From NCBI GenBank assembly GCA_010672585.1, contig JAAHGF010000014.1, positions 230,656 through 294,655 on the forward strand: a DNA stretch of 64,000 nucleotides, in the 5' to 3' direction. Shown piece by piece: positions 36,632-45,254 of this stretch. This stretch comes from Okeania sp. SIO1I7. GTDB lineage: Bacteria > Cyanobacteriota > Cyanobacteriia > Cyanobacteriales > Microcoleaceae. Both the position numbers and the translations under genes were made by a program. Each line of letters opens with the position of its first letter. Position 1 is the stretch's first letter. The notes beneath the pieces were generated by a model that was not told where the DNA came from, searched no databases, and saw only the letters and a list, made by a program, of their open reading frames with translations.

Positions 36632-37765
36632 CTATTCCCTATTCCTTCTATAAAAGGGTCGCTTAACAACAATAGCTGCATAATTTTTACCCCTAACTTC
36701 TACTTCTAATTTTTGACCTACCTTAGCTAATTTTTTAGGTACATAAGCTAGAGCGATCGCTTTCCCTAAAGTAGGAGACTTAGTACCGCTAGTAACTTCT
36801 CCTACCACTTTGCCATCACTCAAAACAGGATAACCATGACGAGCAATAGAGCGATCGAGCATTTCTAAACCTACCAAACGTTTTGCAACTCCCTCCGCTT
36901 TTTGTGTTTCCAAGACCTGACGACCAATAAATTCTCCCTTTTTATCCAGATGAACTAACCAACTTAAACTCGCTTCTAGAGGAGTAGTCTCAGTGTCAAT
37001 ATCTTGACCATAAAGTGCCATTGCTGCTTCTAAACGTAGAGTATCTCTTGCTCCCAAACCGCAGGGAGTAACGCCAGCACTCAACAAACTACGCCATAAC
37101 TCCACACCCACAGACGGGTCAACCATAATTTCAAACCCATCTTCCCCAGTGTAACCAGTTCTGGCAATAAAACCAGGTTGCTCTAATACAGTAATATCTG
37201 AATGCCCGAAAAATCCAATTGATGCTAAATTTTCCTTGACAAACTGCTGCACATAAGATTCTGCTTCCGGACCTTGGACAGCTAATAATACTTTTTCGTC
37301 AGAGATATCTTGGAATTTCACTCCACTATTTTCTAGATGACTTAATATCCAAGCTTTATCATTAGCTTTAGTGGCAGCATTAACAATCATAAAACCCCGT
37401 GCTTCGTTGGTAAGGGGGTCATCACTTTGACGATAGAAAATGAAGTCATCAATAATACCTCCCTGTGAGTTTAATAAGACAGTATATTGAGCTTTACCAG
37501 GTTGTAAACTACTCAGGTCCGAAGGTACTAAAAGTTGAATTTTTTCGATTAAGTCGTGGCCTTGAGCGATAAACTTACCCATGTGGGAAATGTCGAACAT
37601 TCCCGCTTTTGTGCGTACTGCCTCATGTTCGGTGCTGATACTGGTGTATTGTACTGGCATTTCCCACCCAGAAAATTCTACCATTCTGGCCTTAAGTTCG
37701 GTGCATAAATCATATAAAGGTGTGCGAGAAAGAGATTGTGTATTAGATTCTGTTGATTTGGCCAC
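36632..37765 (-). CDS. gcvT: aminomethyltransferase (glycine cleavage system T protein)
   Basis: 377 residues, standard length. T protein moves the methylene group from H-protein-bound aminomethyl to tetrahydrofolate, releasing ammonia. Landmarks: RTPLYDLCTELKARMVEFSGWEMPVQY (two parts, about 15-41), AGMFDISHMGKF, NSQGGIIDDFIFYR (about 100-113), ARTGYTGEDGFEIM, GLGARDTLRLEAAMALYGQDI, GEVTSGTKSPTLGKAIALAYV. All conserved. gcvH and gcvP are not adjacent. One-carbon metabolism links it only loosely with metH at 59279. Confidence 0.97.
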   Translation of the reverse strand: MAKSTESNTQSLSRTPLYDLCTELKARMVEFSGWEMPVQYTSISTEHEAVRTKAGMFDISHMGKFIAQGHDLIEKIQLLVPSDLSSLQPGKAQYTVLLNSQGGIIDDFIFYRQSDDPLTNEARGFMIVNAATKANDKAWILSHLENSGVKFQDISDEKVLLAVQGPEAESYVQQFVKENLASIGFFGHSDITVLEQPGFIARTGYTGEDGFEIMVDPSVGVELWRSLLSAGVTPCGLGARDTLRLEAAMALYGQDIDTETTPLEASLSWLVHLDKKGEFIGRQVLETQKAEGVAKRLVGLEMLDRSIARHGYPVLSDGKVVGEVTSGTKSPTLGKAIALAYVPKKLAKVGQKLEVEVRGKNYAAIVVKRPFYRRNRE

Positions 37766-38068
37766 TTGTATATCCCTAATTTATCATAACTTTATTGATT
37801 TTAGGACATTGTAGTGGATTGACACATCTAAAATGGTGTAATAATAGGAGCGGGTTCCGCGTTAAATTAATTGCTAAACATTAGAGTTGTCGCTAAATAA
37901 AGGGAAAAAATCGCTCCAACCTAGACAGAGCAATAATTCTAAGCATTTTTGCTATCCAATAGCTACAATCCTTACATAACAAGGTTTCTGGGAGTTTTTT
38001 AAGTTATAAAGCGACAAGTCTATTAAATAAGGATAAATTATTGAAATTGATGAGCTGCAAATTATAAA
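37766..38068. other. divergent intergenic region between gcvT and GIY-YIG gene
   Basis: 303 bp, AT-rich. It must contain both promoters. I see no confident box sequences or repeats. Confidence 0.5.
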
Positions 38069-38911
38069 ATGTCCATTTTACTCGCTCCTTTGCAACTACC
38101 TTCTGTCTCTTTAGCTGATCGTAAGCAACTACCAACTTGTTCAGCTATCTACTTTGCAATAGATGCAAGTGATAGAATTCTATATGTAGGTAAAGCTCAA
38201 AACTTAGCAGCAAGATGGAAAAGTCATCATCGCCTTTACAAATTGGAAGAAATTAATAAAGAATCTCCCGTGCGACTTGCTTGGAAAGCATGGAATAAAG
38301 AAGATTTAGCTGAAGCAGAAAAAAGGTTAATTAGAATCTTTCAGCCGTTATTAAACAATACAAAGCTTGAAACTCCAACTGTAATTCCATCAGAGGTTGT
38401 GTTGATAGATTTTCTAAAGACTTTTTCACGACGACTAATTATTTTTGGAACTGAACTTAAGAGTTCCGATCAACTTCTTCACGTTTATCTCAAATATGAT
38501 TGGACTAATTGGTCATCCAAAGGAACGGCGGCAAAAATCAAAGAATATATCAAGACAAATCAAGATAGAAATACAAGTTTAAAATTCAAGTGGCACAGAT
38601 ATAGTAGATTTGACGATTTTGCTGGAGAAGTTTTTCGACCAGGTAGTAGAGCGTACAAGAAGAGAGCAAGACAACATCGCTCATATAACAATCATTGGGA
38701 ACTTGCGTGCAATGGTGTGGTAATTCACATTACACCTGTGGACTCATATCGTGAGTATAAAAAGAAGACTCAAAAGTTAAAGCTAGCGGGAGTAAACTTA
38801 TCTGCAATTACTCCTGAAGCATTTTCTGAGGCACAAAAAAGTAATGACTATGAATTTTCTCGGTTATCTTGTTATATCAGCGATCCAGTTCCTTTGCTTT
38901 GGATAAAGTGA
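38069..38911 (+). CDS. GIY-YIG domain protein
   Basis: 280 residues. The N-terminal third is a GIY-YIG nuclease-like domain: SAIYFAIDASDRILYVGKAQNLAARWKSHHR (about 25-55; the first tyrosine motif as IYF and the second as LYVGK, with catalytic-type Arg in ARW and His), then EKRLIRIFQPLLNN where the conserved Glu and Asn of the family fall. The remainder (residues about 110-280) is unrecognised and may bind DNA or contribute to specificity. GIY-YIG proteins include repair nucleases and homing endonucleases. No intron or mobile context proves which. A decayed locus follows directly. Confidence 0.75.
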   Translation: MSILLAPLQLPSVSLADRKQLPTCSAIYFAIDASDRILYVGKAQNLAARWKSHHRLYKLEEINKESPVRLAWKAWNKEDLAEAEKRLIRIFQPLLNNTKLETPTVIPSEVVLIDFLKTFSRRLIIFGTELKSSDQLLHVYLKYDWTNWSSKGTAAKIKEYIKTNQDRNTSLKFKWHRYSRFDDFAGEVFRPGSRAYKKRARQHRSYNNHWELACNGVVIHITPVDSYREYKKKTQKLKLAGVNLSAITPEAFSEAQKSNDYEFSRLSCYISDPVPLLWIK

Positions 38912-39008
38912 CAATACCAACAGCAGCTAAAACTAGATAACCAAAAATAGAAAACTATTCCGGAACATATTTTGAAGTTGAAACAGCTATAGCTAATCTG
39001 CGATAGTA
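38912..39008. pseudogene. left part of a decayed membrane-protein locus
   Basis: On the minus strand it reads YRRLAIAVSTSKYVPE*FSI and FGYLVLAAVGIV. The same peptide with small changes (CVPEQFSIFSYLVLAAVGVV) is read at about 40370-40450, beyond the tnpB element. Stops interrupt it. The family is unknown. Confidence 0.5.
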
Positions 39009-39120
39009 CCGTTCTTAGAAACCTATGATTATCTATATAAATCTATGATTTTCTCTAAATAATCTGTTCTATTCTTGCTTCAACCTGGCAACGTCGGCGC
39101 CTGTCCAGTCCACAAGCTGT
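39009..39120 (-). ncRNA. candidate omega (reRNA) scaffold at the tnpB 3' end
   Basis: In TnpB systems the guide RNA comes from the tnpB 3' end and the right end of the element. This 112-bp stretch is strongly conserved with 27699-27820 even past the stop codon, where protein coding no longer explains conservation. Inference only: no RNA data, and I cannot fold it here. Confidence 0.4.
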
Positions 39121-40237
39121 CACGGTCGTTCGCGCTAGCGTTGCGGAGCAAACTGACGGCCATAGCTAGATTTAATGCTGCATTCAAGTCTCGATCACAG
39201 CTAAAATTGCAGTGTTCGCAATTAAAAACGCGCTCTGATAAAAACAGAGACTCTTTAACAGTTCCACACCTACTACAAGTCTTAGAACTAGGAAACCATC
39301 TATCTACAATGATTAACTCAGAACCATATAACTCACACTTGTACTCCAACTGTCTTCGGAACTCGTAAAAACCCATATCAGCAACAGCTTTAGCCAGCTT
39401 CTGATTTGACATCATACCTGATACATTTAAGTCTTCTATTACTATTTGACTGTGGTTTTTAGCCAAATAGGTTGTTAGTTTATGTAATGTATCTTTTCTG
39501 ATATTAGCTATCCTATTGTGTAGTCTCGCTATTTTTAGCTGTGCTTTTTTCCAGTTATTGGAAAACTTGACTTTATGTCGGTTTAAATATTGCAACCGAG
39601 AAAGTTTAGCTTCTAACTTTCTATAAGATTTAGCACCAACAAAAACCTCACCAGTTGATAGTGTAGCTAGTGATTTTATTCCTAAATCAACACCAACGAC
39701 ATCTACTGATTTGTCTGTAATTTGAGTTTCTGTTTCTATCTTGAAACTAATAAACCATCTATCAGCTTTCCTGCTAATAGTTACTGACTTGGGATTAACA
39801 TTATCAGGCAAGATTTCAAAGGTTTGTATCCATCCAATTCTTGGTAATTTTATACGGTTAAAACCTACTGATATCGAACCATCTAAAGTAAAACTATCAT
39901 TCCTACCTTTTTTCTTGAATTTAGGTTGACCAGACACTTTGGTAAAGCAACGCTTCCAAGCATTTGATAAATACCTCAAAGCATATTGAGGCGCTGTTTT
40001 AGATACTTCATAGTACCAATGGTTATTAGGTTTAACCATTGCTACTAAAAGTTTATGCAGGTCAATAGATGTGGGAAATTTAAGTTTACTATCAGGATTA
40101 TTGGAATTGTGAGTCAGGATATTTCTAGTTAACCATAATCCCCAATTCCAGGCGTGACGAGCTACACCTGCGTGTTTAGCCAGTAGTGTTTTTTGCTGTT
40201 TATTTGGGTGCAATTCAGTTTTGAATCCTAGTAGCAT
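39080..40237 (-). CDS. tnpB: TnpB with intact RuvC residues
   Basis: 385 residues, the best-preserved TnpB here. N-terminus MLLGFKTELHPNKQQKTLLA, RuvC I GVDLGIKSLATLSTG (Asp), RuvC II QIVIEDLNVSGMM (Glu), zinc ribbon CSRCGTVKESL...CEHC, RuvC III CDRDLNAALNLA (Asp). TnpB is an RNA-guided endonuclease whose guide lies just past the element end next to its stop codon. The sequence between the stop (39080) and the element edge (39009) is therefore the candidate guide-RNA scaffold. The C-terminus (RNASANDRDSLWTG) is shared with the 27779 copy. No TnpA is present, so movement depends on a transposase elsewhere. Confidence 0.92.
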   Translation of the reverse strand: MLLGFKTELHPNKQQKTLLAKHAGVARHAWNWGLWLTRNILTHNSNNPDSKLKFPTSIDLHKLLVAMVKPNNHWYYEVSKTAPQYALRYLSNAWKRCFTKVSGQPKFKKKGRNDSFTLDGSISVGFNRIKLPRIGWIQTFEILPDNVNPKSVTISRKADRWFISFKIETETQITDKSVDVVGVDLGIKSLATLSTGEVFVGAKSYRKLEAKLSRLQYLNRHKVKFSNNWKKAQLKIARLHNRIANIRKDTLHKLTTYLAKNHSQIVIEDLNVSGMMSNQKLAKAVADMGFYEFRRQLEYKCELYGSELIIVDRWFPSSKTCSRCGTVKESLFLSERVFNCEHCNFSCDRDLNAALNLAMAVSLLRNASANDRDSLWTGQAPTLPG

Positions 40238-40295
40238 AAAACAGATAATCCCAGATTTTTATAGATAAAACCAGATTTTAGCCAACAGTTACAAG

Positions 40296-40450
40296 CCCTG
40301 TTCCAACAGAGATATTGCTTTAAATTTCACCAGAAATAGAAGTTTCAATCACTCTAGCTTCTAACACAGCAAAACTACCAATAGTTACAACACCAACAGC
40401 AGCTAAAACTAGATAACTAAAAATAGAAAACTGTTCCGGAACACATTTTA
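40296..40450 (-). pseudogene. right part of a decayed membrane-protein locus
   Basis: Reads CVPEQFSIFSYLVLAAVGVV, TIGSFAVLEARVIETSISGE, a stop, then SNISVGTG up to the IS junction. It is homologous both to 38912-39008 and, for ISxEIQSxISVGxG, to 40740-40805. It seems to be a small hydrophobic protein duplicated in tandem and then decayed. Confidence 0.5.
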
Positions 40451-40610
40451 TTGAACGACTATTGATTGGTGACTTTCTGGAATTTAACCAGTCTTTACGC
40501 TCTCTTAAAGCATAATTGTACACAGATGTACATATATCAAGAATGTGATTAATCTCTACTTCTTGATGTTGAGCTAGTTTGAGTTTGTACTGGTAAGTTA
40601 AAGTAATCAA
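40445..40610 (-). pseudogene. N-terminal TnpB fragment
   Basis: MITLTYQYKLKLAQHQEVEI ... VYNYALRERKDWLNSRKSPI is the first 55 residues of an OrfB/TnpB of another subfamily than the two full copies. It then runs in frame into the unrelated CVPEQFSIF peptide, so the element was truncated at about 40445. Confidence 0.75.
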
Positions 40611-40631
40611 CTTTGTTATCCAACAAGTTTT

Positions 40632-40820
40632 CTAAGTACTATACAATTTTAGCACAAAATCTGTTTCGAGTTGTGCATTTTTTTTTCGGTTGAAATTCAT
40701 CTCAGCGCTAAATCTCCGATTATAGCGGGAGTCCTCTTTCAACCTTCTCTGATAGTACCCTGCTCCAACAGAGATATGGCTTTGAATTTCAGCAGAAATA
40801 AAGGAAGAAGTAATAAACAA
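40632..40820 (-). pseudogene. fragment with the uninterrupted IS target site
   Basis: Reads ISAEIQSHISVGAGYYQRRL, then KEDSRYNRRFSAEMNFNRKK. The GAGYYQ codons correspond to the GATAGTACCCTG target (40751-40762, minus strand). Parallel to the interrupted SVGTG|YYRRL at the element borders. No recognised family. Confidence 0.45.
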
Positions 40821-41070
40821 ATGGGGAAAAAAAGGAAAAACAATCGAAATTGGTATTATTAGGATTGGAGAAGTTATTTTTAGATATAATTTGCAGCCTT
40901 TTTTTGTAGCATTCTTTTTTCACGCTTGGTATTAAGTGTTCTAGAAATTAAAAATCACCAAATTTTATATAGGAATTCGTCTGGAGTTTGATAAGACTCC
41001 GGATTATGAGTTATTTTTATTGTTTAATATAGTTATACCTATTTTGACCCTAACTTTAGATAACCTAACA
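40821..41070. other. leader of the TIGR03032 fusion gene
   Basis: AT-rich. In-frame TTG at 41020 would extend the protein by 17 residues, but the extension (LFNIVIPILTLTLDN) has no counterpart in the family, so I start at ATG 41071. Confidence 0.5.
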
Positions 41071-43413
41071 ATGAATAACCAAACTGATGCTCCTGTTAAT
41101 ACCGACAATTATCTATTAAGAAGTGTACATACAAACAACTTCCCCCAAATTTTAGACCAGTTAGGCATATCCTTAGTAGTTTCCACCTATCAAGCAGGTA
41201 AATTAATTGTTTTGCGTGCCGATAATGGTGTAATTAATACTCATTTTCGTACCTTTAATAAACCCATGGGGTTAGCAGCAAATCATGAAAAAATTGCCCT
41301 GGGAACTGCTTATCAAATTTGGGATTTTCGCAACGTTCCAGCAGTAGCAGAAAAATTAGAACCTGCTGGTAAACATGATGCTTGTTATTTACCCAGAAAT
41401 ATTCATATAACTGGGGATATTGATATTCACGAAATGGCTTGGGTAAAGGATGAATTATGGTTTATTAATACTCGTTTTTCTTGCCTTTGTACTCTCGGTC
41501 ATCCTAATAGTTTTGTGCCTAGATGGAGACCTCCTTTTATCACTGGATATGATTTAACAGACCGCTGTCATTTGAATGGATTATGTTTAAAAAATGACTT
41601 GCCAAAATATGCCACAGCTTTAGGAGAAACTGATACTGCTGCGGGGTGGAGAAAAAATAAAGCCAATGGTGGCATATTAATGGATATAGAAACAAATGAA
41701 ATATTGATGCGGGGTTTATCTATGCCTCATTCTCCTAGATGGTATCAGGAACAATTATGGTTATTAGAATCGGGAAATGGTAGTCTGGCAAAAGTTGATT
41801 TAAACCAGAGAAAATTAGAAACGGTTGCTAAATTACCAGGGTTTACTCGTGGTATAGATTTTTGGGGAAATTTAGCATTTATTGGTTTATCACAAGTTAG
41901 AGAAACTGCTGTTTTTACTGGGATGCCTATTACTCAACTTCAGGAAAGAATTTGTGGGGTATGGGTGGTCAATATTTTAACTGGAGAAACCATTGCTTTT
42001 TTAAGGTTTGAAGAAGGAGTTCAGGAAATATTTTCTGTAGCAGTTTTGCCTAATATTCGCTTTCCTGAAATTATTGAATGGAATGAAAATTTACTTGCTA
42101 GTTCTTATGTTTTACCTGATGAAGCTTTAGCAGAAACAGTCAAACCAACTTCAGAAATAGCTATGGCAGAGACTCATTTAGTTAAAGGAAACCAGCTATA
42201 TCAAGAAGGTAAATTAGTAGAGGCGATCGCTGAGTATCAAGAATGTTTGAAGTTACAACCAGACTTAACAAGAGCTAAATATAATTTGGGTGTAGCTTTA
42301 GGAGATAATCAACAGTACGAAGCAGCAATTAATGTTTTACAACAGGTAATTAAAACAGAGTCAGATAATGCAGATGCTCATAACAGTCTTGCTTATGCTT
42401 ATAGTCAAAAAGGTGCATTAGAAGCAGCAATTAAACATTATGAAGAGGCAATTAATCTTAATGGTAGTTTTGCCAAAGCTCATTTTAATTTAGGCATGAT
42501 ATTGTTGAAAAATGGAGAGTTTAAACGAGGATTTGCTGAATGTGAATGGCGTTGGAAAACCTCAGAATTTACTCCCTTTAAATGTCCTCACCCCCGATGG
42601 AAAGGCGAAGATATTATGGATAAAATTTTGTTAATTCATACCGAACAAGGAGCAGGAGATGCTATTCAATTTATTCGCTATATTCCTCTAGTGGCAAAAC
42701 TCTGTCAACGGATTATTTTGGTATGTACGCCAGAGTTAATTCCTATTTTTAAAAGTATTCCAGGAATTGATAAATTCATGCCACCAGGAGAACTGCAATT
42801 ATCAGAGTTTGATATCTATGTGCCCTTGATGAGTTTACCTTATATTTTTGACACAACTTTAGAAACAATTCCTGCCAATATTCCTTATATCCAATCCACA
42901 AAAAGTAACCATATAAATATCTCGGATACTGAATACAAAGTAGGTATTGTTTGGGCAGGTAGTCCTACTCATAAAAATGACCATAATCGTTCTTGTCAAC
43001 TAACTAATTTTTTACCAATTTTTCAGATTCCAGGAGTAAAATTTTACAGTCTCCAAAAAGGAGAAGCAACCAAAGAATTAGCTCAACTTTCCAGCAATAT
43101 TCAGATAGAAGATATGAGTTCTCAGTTAAATAATTATGCTGATACAGCAGCAGTAATCAATCAACTAGATTTAGTAATAAGTGTTGATACTTCAGTGGCG
43201 CATTTAGCAGGAGCATTAGGTAAAAATGTATGGACTTTGTTATGTTTTAATTCCGACTGGCGTTGGTTACAAGAAGGAGAAAAAACTCCTTGGTATCCAA
43301 CAATGAAATTATTCCGTCAGTCTCAGTCAAGGGAGTGGCAAGAAGTAGTTGAAAAGGTACAAGCAGAGTTATGGAAAATTATGGGAAAAAAAATGATTAT
43401 AAGTGTTAAGTAG
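41071..43413 (+). CDS. TIGR03032 domain - TPR - glycosyltransferase-like fusion protein
   Basis: 780 residues. Residues 1 to about 345 match TIGR03032, a beta-propeller-like family of unknown function (STYQAGKLIVLR, FNKPMGLAA, DIDIHEMAWVKDELWFINT, TRFSCLCTLG, HLNGLCL, SMPHSPRWY, LLESGNGSL, GFTRGIDF, GLSQVRET). About 355-500 holds three or four TPR units (KGNQLYQEGKLVEAIAEYQ, AKYNLGVALGDNQQYEAAI, AHFNLGMILLKNGEFKRG). The C-terminal 280 residues resemble the GT-B half of TPR-linked glycosyltransferases (ILLIHTEQGAGDAIQFIRY, VGIVWAGSPTHKND, DLVISVDTSVAHLAGALGK). It could glycosylate a partner held by the TPRs (inference). The combination is seen in cyanobacteria but its role is undescribed as far as I know. 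Confidence 0.85.
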   Translation: MNNQTDAPVNTDNYLLRSVHTNNFPQILDQLGISLVVSTYQAGKLIVLRADNGVINTHFRTFNKPMGLAANHEKIALGTAYQIWDFRNVPAVAEKLEPAGKHDACYLPRNIHITGDIDIHEMAWVKDELWFINTRFSCLCTLGHPNSFVPRWRPPFITGYDLTDRCHLNGLCLKNDLPKYATALGETDTAAGWRKNKANGGILMDIETNEILMRGLSMPHSPRWYQEQLWLLESGNGSLAKVDLNQRKLETVAKLPGFTRGIDFWGNLAFIGLSQVRETAVFTGMPITQLQERICGVWVVNILTGETIAFLRFEEGVQEIFSVAVLPNIRFPEIIEWNENLLASSYVLPDEALAETVKPTSEIAMAETHLVKGNQLYQEGKLVEAIAEYQECLKLQPDLTRAKYNLGVALGDNQQYEAAINVLQQVIKTESDNADAHNSLAYAYSQKGALEAAIKHYEEAINLNGSFAKAHFNLGMILLKNGEFKRGFAECEWRWKTSEFTPFKCPHPRWKGEDIMDKILLIHTEQGAGDAIQFIRYIPLVAKLCQRIILVCTPELIPIFKSIPGIDKFMPPGELQLSEFDIYVPLMSLPYIFDTTLETIPANIPYIQSTKSNHINISDTEYKVGIVWAGSPTHKNDHNRSCQLTNFLPIFQIPGVKFYSLQKGEATKELAQLSSNIQIEDMSSQLNNYADTAAVINQLDLVISVDTSVAHLAGALGKNVWTLLCFNSDWRWLQEGEKTPWYPTMKLFRQSQSREWQEVVEKVQAELWKIMGKKMIISVK

Positions 43414-44100
43414 AAGCTTAAATTAAGTATTAATTTTAGGTTTTAGTAGAGGTGTTCTCTGGAATGTCTCTACAGAATAATTTCACATCAAAAATACCCT
43501 TGAAGAAGTAGTCATTTCAGTTAACAGTTTGCTACCCATATATTTGTGCATAATTTTGTAGGAAAAAGCCTTTTTATATAGAATCCGGTTATATAATATA
43601 TCTTTATAATTCTATAATTACTTCAAGCCTTCAATCTCTCCTACTCCCCTACTCCCTTACCAAATAATTAAGGTTTAAAGCCTATCCTTGGCTGCGTCGC
43701 GAGCTGTCGCTCTACAAGGATAAACAAGCAGTCGTTAGCGGAGCTTCCCGTAGGGTGGGATGGCAAGGTCTCCTTGTTGGCCGACCATCGACCAAGAGAA
43801 TAAAAAATTTTCATTATGAGTCAATCCTCTTCTTTTCAAGGAGAAGTAATTGTTAATAATTAATAATTAATTATTAATTATTAATTGTTGAATCCGCACC
43901 CCTTTTGCTAGGGCAATATATAAACACTGCTAGTGAGTGTAGATTTCCCTACCTTTTGAACGGCTATACCTACCTTGGCAGTAACCAAAAACTTTAATTA
44001 ATATTTTGTTAAAAAGGTTTACAGCTCATAGCTGAGTAAAACTGTGTACCAAAAATATTACTTCTAAAAATTTTCATATCAGGACTTAGGAGATTTTTAT
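43414..44100. other. intergenic gap with family 3 repeat
   Basis: The start (43402-43436: AAGTGTTAAGTAGAAGCTTA..) is nearly repeated at 45017-45052 after another gene. 43663-43890 is a copy of the family 3 repeat with a GC-rich insert (about 43690-43795, CGTCGCGAGCTGTCGC...) and a TTAATTA heptamer end. No gene seen. Confidence 0.6.
43663..43890 (+). repeat. interspersed repeat, family 3, with GC-rich insert
   Basis: AATAATTAAGGTTTAAAGCC ... GACCAAGAGAATAAAAAATT ... GTCAATCCTCTTCTTTTCAA ... TTAATTGTTGAA. The middle carries an extra GC-rich block absent from the 16499 copy. Confidence 0.7.
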
Positions 44101-44268
44101 ATGCGGATTTCTCAAGTTACTCCTTTATCAGAAAGAGTTTTTCCCGTTAGCTATAGTAGCATTGAATTAATAGTAGATACCTTGAAAGATGAGTTAGTCT
44201 ATCATGGGCATGAAGTTACTCTATTTTCCCCTGTTCAAAAATCAATAAAAAAGAAAGGTATTTACTAA
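44101..44268 (+). pseudogene. N-terminal fragment of a family 4 glycosyltransferase
   Basis: 55 codons: MRISQVTPLSERVFPVSYSS, IELIVDTLKDELVYHGHEVT, LFSPVQKS. This is the classic beginning of GT4 enzymes (compare MRIAQVAPLxERVPPxxYGGIE..VxxLxxELVRRGHEVTLF). It ends in IKKKGIY and a stop where the normal protein continues for about 300 residues. AGGAGAT lies upstream of the ATG, so it may still be translated. Confidence 0.75.
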
Positions 44269-44571
44269 AAATAAAATTTTTTCTTATTGAATTTTTGTAG
44301 AGCTACAGCCCATAAAGCCAAAGAGAGCCTTAAATCCTTCATTTCTCAGTAAGACTAAATCCAGTTGAAATAGGAGTTTTATTATGAATATAAAGCAGAG
44401 GGTAGCTATGCTGAAAGGTTAAGAAAAATTTCTAAAAGTACCTTTCAATGGGAATATTTCAGATAATTCTTACATTTTAGCACATAGAATTAGTTGATAC
44501 ATACCTCTTTTATACTGATTTTACTGTTAAAGAATACAACGCTTATTTAACATTACAACTTCAGAAAATAT
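44269..44571. other. intergenic gap
   Basis: AT-rich. No gene and no repeat recognised. It may hold the promoter of the small-gene group. Confidence 0.45.
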
Positions 44572-44573
44572 AT

Positions 44574-44578
44574 GGAGG
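44574..44578 (+). promoter_or_regulatory. Shine-Dalgarno deciding the start at 44584
   Basis: GGAGG (44574-44578) lies five bases before ATG at 44584. The upstream ATG at 44572 overlaps this site and is unlikely to be used. Confidence 0.7.
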
Positions 44579-44583
44579 TGCTA

Positions 44584-44790
44584 ATGAATTTAATCTCATC
44601 AATTATCCTATGGAGTATGCAGCTTTACCCTATTTTTATTTGGTTGAAGCATCCATTTTTTAGGCACTATGTAGTCAATTTATTGCAGAGAGTAAACGGC
44701 TATTTAGTTAGCATCAAAATTCCCATAAATTTAGTATCTATAACTATTAAGGACAGTTATTATAGTTCTAAGTTATTAGATAACACTTAA
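44584..44790 (+). CDS. small hydrophobic/basic protein, unknown
   Basis: 68 residues: an N-terminal hydrophobic helix (LISSIILWSMQLYPIFIWLK, residues 3-22), then a basic stretch (FFRHYVVNLLQRVNGYLVSI). A perfect GGAGG ribosome site precedes it. I recognise no family. It could be a small membrane protein or toxin-like peptide. It is the first of three tiny genes in a row (next starts at 44857 and 45255). Confidence 0.45.
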   Translation: MNLISSIILWSMQLYPIFIWLKHPFFRHYVVNLLQRVNGYLVSIKIPINLVSITIKDSYYSSKLLDNT

Positions 44791-44856
44791 TAACAATATT
44801 GTTAAGTTCTAGCTTTAAATTAAACTTCATACTTGATATCTAAAGGAGTCTTTATT

Positions 44857-45027
44857 ATGTCAACAGAACATGATTGGAAGATACTTTATCAAAAAACACA
44901 AGAGCAGATTAAAGAGCAAGAATTATTACTCTATGCACTATATCAACAACGTACTTTTATCCGGTCACAAATTTTAGAACAAGCACTAAGCAAAAGTAAT
45001 GAAACAAATAATTCTCTTAAGTGTTAA
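44857..45027 (+). CDS. small coiled-coil-like protein, unknown
   Basis: 56 residues: MSTEHDWKILYQKTQEQIKE, QELLLYALYQQRTFIRSQIL, EQALSKSN. Gln/Glu/Leu-rich, predicted helical. AAGGAG lies six or seven bases before ATG at 44857, so the in-frame ATG at 44833 is less likely. No family recognised. Its 3' flank (AAGTGTTAAGTA..) nearly repeats the 3' flank of the 41071-43413 gene. Confidence 0.5.
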   Translation: MSTEHDWKILYQKTQEQIKEQELLLYALYQQRTFIRSQILEQALSKSNETNNSLKC

Positions 45028-45254
45028 GTAAAAGCTTAAATCAAGTATTAAGTATTAGGAGTGAGTAGGGATATTTCATAGAAAATCCCTACATTATACT
45101 AAATACTAACTTTTGCGGAGAGAAGGTTTGGGGAGATGGAGAAAGGTTGAATCTTGCATCCTCATAAAGTATCTTTGATAACCGAATTTGGTATGACCCC
45201 TCTAGCTTCTCTACTGAGTCTAAATTCATCAATACAAAGAGACAAATATTAAGT

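Larger units (their letters stand above)
39009..40295 (-). mobile_element. IS200/IS605-type tnpB element, second copy
   Basis: About 1287 bp. The CCGTTCTTAGAAACCTATGA end is identical in type to 27699. Left flank GATAGTA and right flank CCCTGTTCCAACAGAGAT join to match an uninterrupted relative at 40751-40777 (GATAGTACCCTGCTCCAACA), which is an empty site. No target duplication. Edges may be off by 1-2 bases. Confidence 0.82.
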
